Assembly (NCBI GenBank): GCA_016714025.1
Contig: JADJOB010000002.1
Location: 727,501 to 791,500, forward strand
Reading direction: 5' to 3'
Source of the DNA: Saprospiraceae bacterium
GTDB taxonomy: Bacteria > Bacteroidota > Bacteroidia > Chitinophagales > Saprospiraceae
Length of the DNA stretch: 64,000 bases
A model generated the notes under the pieces. It did not search any database, was not told the DNA's origin, and worked only from the letters and a program-made list of their open reading frames with translations. Numbering within the stretch: the first letter of the stretch is position 1; every line of letters begins with the position of its first letter. This document shows positions 61,043 through 64,000 of this stretch, in pieces. A program made the position numbers and the translations under genes.

Positions 61043-61085
61043 AAGTAAATTTTAATTTCAATAGTATTAATTTAATACACGGTTT

Positions 61086-61700
61086 TTGATTCTATACCAA
61101 TATTTTTTAATATCGGCATTAATTCTTTCGTGGAAATACAAATCGAGTCTAATAAAATTTGAATATTTTATTTTGACAGTTTGTATTTTTGAAGGGATAG
61201 GGAAAGTTATGCGTATTATTTACAATAATAATACAATAGTATACAATTTTTATTTTGTTTTTCTTATTTCTTATTATATATATATATTTAGTTATGAAAT
61301 TAATAAATTATTAAGTAAGAAAATTAAATTGTATGAATTGGGTTTGTTTCTAATTATTAGTTTGATAACATTTTGTTATTACCATAATTTAAATAATTTA
61401 AATGCAATAGCTTACAATATTGGGATGTTGATTGTTATTTTACTTATATATAGGTATTTTTATTTATTAATTATTGGTAAAAGTTACTTAAATCTATCAA
61501 ACACTCCTTTGTTTTGGTTAGCTTCAGGAATATTACTATTTTATTCTTCAGCATTTCCAATTTTGAGTTTTACAAATATATTTATTACTTATGATATTCA
61601 ATTAGCAAGAGCATTTCAAAAATGGGTTCAATATGGAAATTTATTTATTGCGGTGAGTTATAATTTGGTGATCTTATGTACTTATTTCAAGAAAGTTTAG
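61086..61700 (+). CDS. Multi-TM protein preceding a histidine kinase
   Basis: A 204-residue protein starting at TTG 61086 with about seven hydrophobic helices (YQYFLISALILSW, YFILTVCIFEGIG, NFYFVFLISYYIYIF, LGLFLIISLITFCYY, AYNIGMLIVILLIYRYFYLL, TPLFWLASGILLFYSSAFPIL, NLFIAVSYNLVILCTYF). It overlaps the kinase start by 25 nt. The kinase has only one TM helix and no other input domain, so I infer that this protein could be its membrane sensor partner. Confidence 0.75.
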   Translation: MILYQYFLISALILSWKYKSSLIKFEYFILTVCIFEGIGKVMRIIYNNNTIVYNFYFVFLISYYIYIFSYEINKLLSKKIKLYELGLFLIISLITFCYYHNLNNLNAIAYNIGMLIVILLIYRYFYLLIIGKSYLNLSNTPLFWLASGILLFYSSAFPILSFTNIFITYDIQLARAFQKWVQYGNLFIAVSYNLVILCTYFKKV

Positions 61701-62476
61701 TCTACCAGGTAATAGGAGTATCCTTTATTATGCCTATTTTATTGTGTGGAATCCTTTTTTGGTTCATTTTTGCTTATCAAAAAAAGAAGTTACAGAATGA
61801 AATAGAATCAAGAGAAATTAGATTAAAAGAACAACAACTCATCATTGAAAAGCAAGAATCAATACAAAACGAGCGCAACCGAATTGCATCTGAGATGCAT
61901 GATGATTTAGGATCCGGTTTAACAACCATCCGTTATTTAAGTGATCGGGCTTTGACGAAGGCTGCTTCGGAAGAGGAGCGGACTCAAATTGGTCGGATTG
62001 CAGCACAGAGTAATGCTTTGATACGCAACATGTCTGAGATTATCTGGGCTTTAAATATGCGCTTTGATAGCCTGGATAGTTTGTTGGCTTATTTACGGCG
62101 TTATGCTGCTGAGTTTTTAGAGGAACATCATATTGAACTGTCCTGGCAGCAAATGGAACTCAATGAGTTGCATGCATTGAGTGGCGAGATGCGTCGTAAC
62201 ATCCATCTGACAGTCAAGGAAGCATTGAACAACATAGTAAAACACGCTGGAGCCACTAAGGTAAATTTTCTTTTTTCGAAGGAGGAAGGTTTTTTTATCT
62301 TGAAACTAATAGACAATGGCACTGGTTTTAATCCGGAATCAATTTCTTCTGATGGAAATGGTCTTTTCAATATGCAAAACAGGATGAAATCGATTGAAGG
62401 TGATTTTCAAATTTATTCTAAACCTACAGGTACCGAAGTTATAATACGATTTCCTTTAAGTTTGAGTACTGCCTAA
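61676..62476 (+). CDS. Sensor histidine kinase (HisKA_3 family)
   Basis: A 266-residue kinase with one N-terminal TM (VIGVSFIMPILLCGILFWFIF), a linker coiled coil and a HisKA_3 dimerisation domain with phosphoacceptor H75 in RIASEMHDDLGSG. The ATPase domain has the N-box KEALNNIVKHAG and the G-boxes LIDNGTGFNP and GNGLFNMQNRM. Such kinases pair with NarL/LuxR-type regulators. The stop codon overlaps palindrome copy 2. The gene overlaps the upstream multi-TM gene by 25 nt. Confidence 0.93.
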   Translation: MYLFQESLVYQVIGVSFIMPILLCGILFWFIFAYQKKKLQNEIESREIRLKEQQLIIEKQESIQNERNRIASEMHDDLGSGLTTIRYLSDRALTKAASEEERTQIGRIAAQSNALIRNMSEIIWALNMRFDSLDSLLAYLRRYAAEFLEEHHIELSWQQMELNELHALSGEMRRNIHLTVKEALNNIVKHAGATKVNFLFSKEEGFFILKLIDNGTGFNPESISSDGNGLFNMQNRMKSIEGDFQIYSKPTGTEVIIRFPLSLSTA

Positions 62477-62518
62477 CAAAAGTTATATTTTTATACAGCT
62501 GGGTTTCCTTGAGCTTTG
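62472..62518 (+). promoter_or_regulatory. Promoter with TAACAAAAGTTA palindrome (copy 2)
   Basis: CCTAACAAAAGTTATA (62472-62487, core TAAC-AAAA-GTTA) overlaps the kinase stop codon. GAGCTTTG begins 23 nt later at 62511, a -7-like box with a single mismatch to TAnnTTTG. ATG of the next gene is at 62533, so the leader would be about 8 nt. Confidence 0.55.
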
Positions 62519-62532
62519 TGTAAAATTATAAT

Positions 62533-62850
62533 ATGAAATTAATTACTGTCTATCTTGAGAATGGAATTCAGTTAGAAATTCAACTTAATTACTTATTAAT
62601 AGAGCGAATACTTATTAATAACGAATTGGTCAGTTCAAAAGGCTCACTTTTTGGCAGAGTGCATGCATTTAACCATGAAGGACATTTTTATAAAGTGATA
62701 TTAACAGCAGGAGCTTTTGGTTGGTGGCTTGATATTTACCGGGATGGTATGCCGATCATTGAATCTGCAAAACATGGATGTTTGTTTTTACTTGGAATTG
62801 GCATTACATTGATATTACTCTTAGAATTTGTGTATAAACACTTTAATTAG
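62533..62850 (+). CDS. Small membrane protein, function unknown
   Basis: A 105-residue protein with a soluble N-terminal ~75 residues (ITVYLENGIQLEIQL, RVHAFNHEGHFYKVILTAG) and one C-terminal TM (LFLLGIGITLILLLEFVYKHF). Tail-anchored topology is likely. No family recognised. It is encoded between kinase and response regulator and controlled by palindrome copy 2, which suggests an accessory part of the signalling system (inference). Confidence 0.7.
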   Translation: MKLITVYLENGIQLEIQLNYLLIERILINNELVSSKGSLFGRVHAFNHEGHFYKVILTAGAFGWWLDIYRDGMPIIESAKHGCLFLLGIGITLILLLEFVYKHFN

Positions 62851-62891
62851 TTTAAATTTGTTGAGCATATCTCATAATAGTATGCCCTAAT

Positions 62892-63518
62892 ATGAAAATA
62901 GCAATCCTTGAAGACCTGAAAGACGTTGCACTGATGTTGCAAGACTTATTTGCGGATCAGGCAGATATGAGTTGTTCTCAGGTTTATCATACTGCAGAGG
63001 ATGCTATGCAATTTCTTAAGCAAAATCCTGCAGATATCTTAATAGTTGACATTGGATTGCCAAGAGCTTCTGGAATCGATGCCATTCATTTTCTTACCAA
63101 ATACTGTCCTGCCATGCAGTATTGTATGTTTACGGTTTATGAAGATGATGAAAAGATCTTTAACTCATTACAAGCAGGCGCAAAGGGATATATTTTAAAA
63201 GGCTCGGACTCTAAGAAAATAGTTGAAGCGGTTCGTGAACTATACCAAGGGGGATCTCCTATGAGTCCCAGCATAGCCCGTCGAATTCTGGATGTTTTTC
63301 AAAAAATGAATTTAAATCCATCTCCAACAAAATTACCACTTACATCCAGGGAATTGGAATTATTGGATTTGTTAGCAAAAGGTTTGTTGTATAAAGAAAT
63401 AGCGGATCAAATGGGAATTACAACAGGCACTGTTAAACAGCACATTCATAAAATTTACGATAAATTGCAAGTTACTAATAAGACGGAAGCAATTAATTTG
63501 TATCGATTTGGGAAATAA
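62892..63518 (+). CDS. Response regulator, NarL/LuxR type
   Basis: A 208-residue transcription factor. The receiver domain has acidic pocket E7/D8, phosphoacceptor D53 in ILIVDIGLPRASG, T81 and K103. The C-terminal LuxR-type HTH (about 145-205) is PLTSRELELLDLLAKGLLYKEIADQMGITTGTVKQHIHKIYDKL with the usual residues. It is expected to be phosphorylated by the kinase at 61676. Its gene is downstream of palindrome copy 2, allowing autoregulation. Dimeric NarL-family binding to short inverted repeats fits the palindromes. Confidence 0.95.
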   Translation: MKIAILEDLKDVALMLQDLFADQADMSCSQVYHTAEDAMQFLKQNPADILIVDIGLPRASGIDAIHFLTKYCPAMQYCMFTVYEDDEKIFNSLQAGAKGYILKGSDSKKIVEAVRELYQGGSPMSPSIARRILDVFQKMNLNPSPTKLPLTSRELELLDLLAKGLLYKEIADQMGITTGTVKQHIHKIYDKLQVTNKTEAINLYRFGK

Positions 63519-63566
63519 TAGTTTTGTTTCCTTCCTTCAATTTTTTATTTAATTAAAGAGTTTACT

Positions 63567-63613
63567 TATAACAAAGGTTATATTTTATTGCCTTTGAACC
63601 CACAATACTTTTG
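63567..63613 (+). promoter_or_regulatory. Promoter with TATAAC-AAAG-GTTATA palindrome (copy 3)
   Basis: TATAACAAAGGTTATA (63567-63582) is a perfect 6-4-6 palindrome. TACTTTTG, an exact TAnnTTTG box, begins 23 nt later at 63606. The secreted-protein ATG follows at 63649. Confidence 0.6.
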
Positions 63614-63648
63614 TTTTCATTATTTATTAATTTTTTAAATCTTCTAAC

Positions 63649-64000
63649 ATGAAAACAATTTTAAGTATTTTATTCTTTCTGGGATTTTATTATTCCAGTT
63701 TAATGTCACAAGTTGATTGTGAAACAGCTTGTCCGGTTCCCTTTGTAAATTGGGATGCAGTACAATGCGAGCACTATGAAAATTTTAATCCGGGAGATCC
63801 CCTTTTATCTGCGGATTGGAAAGTTTTTCCAAGTGGGTCAAATCCGCCTTATTATCCTGTGCCTGCAATTGTACAGTTGGGACATGTGGGTCCAAGCTGG
63901 ACTTACTTTGCAGATTTTACTTGTTCAAGTAGTGCAAAGCCTGTCGATAATTTGTACTATTTTAGAATGCAGCCCAAAGATTATCGGTTTAGTTGTTCGG
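63649..64000 (+). CDS. Secreted protein (partial, runs off the window)
   Basis: The first 117 codons of an ORF that continues past the window end. A signal peptide is clear (TILSILFFLGFYYSSLMSQ). The mature start is Cys/Trp-rich (VDCETACPVPFVNWDAVQC) with aromatic residues, the kind of beginning seen in large T9SS surface proteins, but the C-terminus is missing, so no class can be given. Its promoter carries palindrome copy 3, making it a candidate target of the nearby LuxR-type regulator. Confidence 0.75.
   Translation, partial: MKTILSILFFLGFYYSSLMSQVDCETACPVPFVNWDAVQCEHYENFNPGDPLLSADWKVFPSGSNPPYYPVPAIVQLGHVGPSWTYFADFTCSSSAKPVDNLYYFRMQPKDYRFSCS

Noticed and set aside
1..64000. tRNA, rRNA, riboswitch or mobile element
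   Set aside because: No tRNA cloverleaf, rRNA segment, transposase ORF or integrase was recognised by eye; a covariance-model search would be decisive.

Overview
The window looks like a chromosomal segment of an AT-rich Bacteroidota bacterium, most likely in or near the Saprospiraceae (inference from gene content, not from a marker-gene search). The reasons are several secreted proteins that end in type IX secretion (T9SS) type A sorting domains, many short signal peptides and lipoboxes, TAnnTTTG-type -7 promoter boxes instead of TATAAT, few Shine-Dalgarno sequences, frequent TTG starts, and Bacteroidota-typical families (DUF4294, Omp28-related, ASPIC/UnbV with FG-GAP repeats, paired OmpH/Skp). 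No rRNA, tRNA, insertion sequence, phage module or CRISPR array was seen.

Layout. 1-2.2 kb: a divergent LexA/XRE-like regulator (cut by the window edge) and dinB, then an alkyl-DNA repair methyltransferase. 2.3-11.6 kb: an FG-GAP/UnbV lipoprotein, a tocopherol-cyclase-like protein, a PanE/ApbA reductase, an S9 peptidase, a small lipoprotein and a large T9SS cargo. 11.7-19.0 kb (all minus): a cell-envelope cluster with two GT39-like membrane glycosyltransferases, a GT4 enzyme, a papain-fold protein, a GNAT, a Cdd1-like helix-hairpin-helix protein and an LTA-synthase-like phosphotransferase. 19.1-28.4 kb: an accessory stretch with a truncated exported protein, a two-TM coiled-coil protein, an LVIVD-repeat protein, a transglutaminase-like protein, a GNAT, a VOC protein, a 59-copy heptanucleotide array, an MmcQ/YjbR protein, a beta-helix T9SS cargo, another T9SS cargo, and an antitoxin with a decayed PIN toxin. 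28.5-36.4 kb: two amidohydrolase-like secreted proteins, a DUF4294 protein, mvaD (mevalonate pathway), murI and two OmpH/Skp chaperones.

36.6-47.4 kb: a repeat-rich T9SS cargo, an ammonia-lyase/PagL-like/M48 operon, an SPFH protein, a GT4, an Omp28-like protein and tmk. 47.5-55.5 kb (minus): a sigma factor gene and a tightly packed core operon secA-SPOR-rodA-tgt-lptF/G. 55.7-60.1 kb: a DUF2062 protein, a phospholipase D-like cardiolipin synthase and a membrane patatin. 60.4-64.0 kb: a two-component locus (lipoprotein, multi-TM protein, HisKA_3 kinase, small membrane protein, LuxR-type response regulator, secreted protein). Here three promoters share a TATAAC-AAAR-GTTATA palindrome 22-23 nt upstream of a -7 box, which I regard as the most interesting signal in the window.

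A second theme is that the intergenic DNA is rich in short word-like repeats: (AGTTGAT)7 and (TTCAATG)59, a 78-bp tandem triplicate, AATTACGAATTATGGGAG elements, long palindromes centred on GGGTTTAAACCC, and AGTCTATAG words. They lie in gaps between genes and in places run into gene ends.
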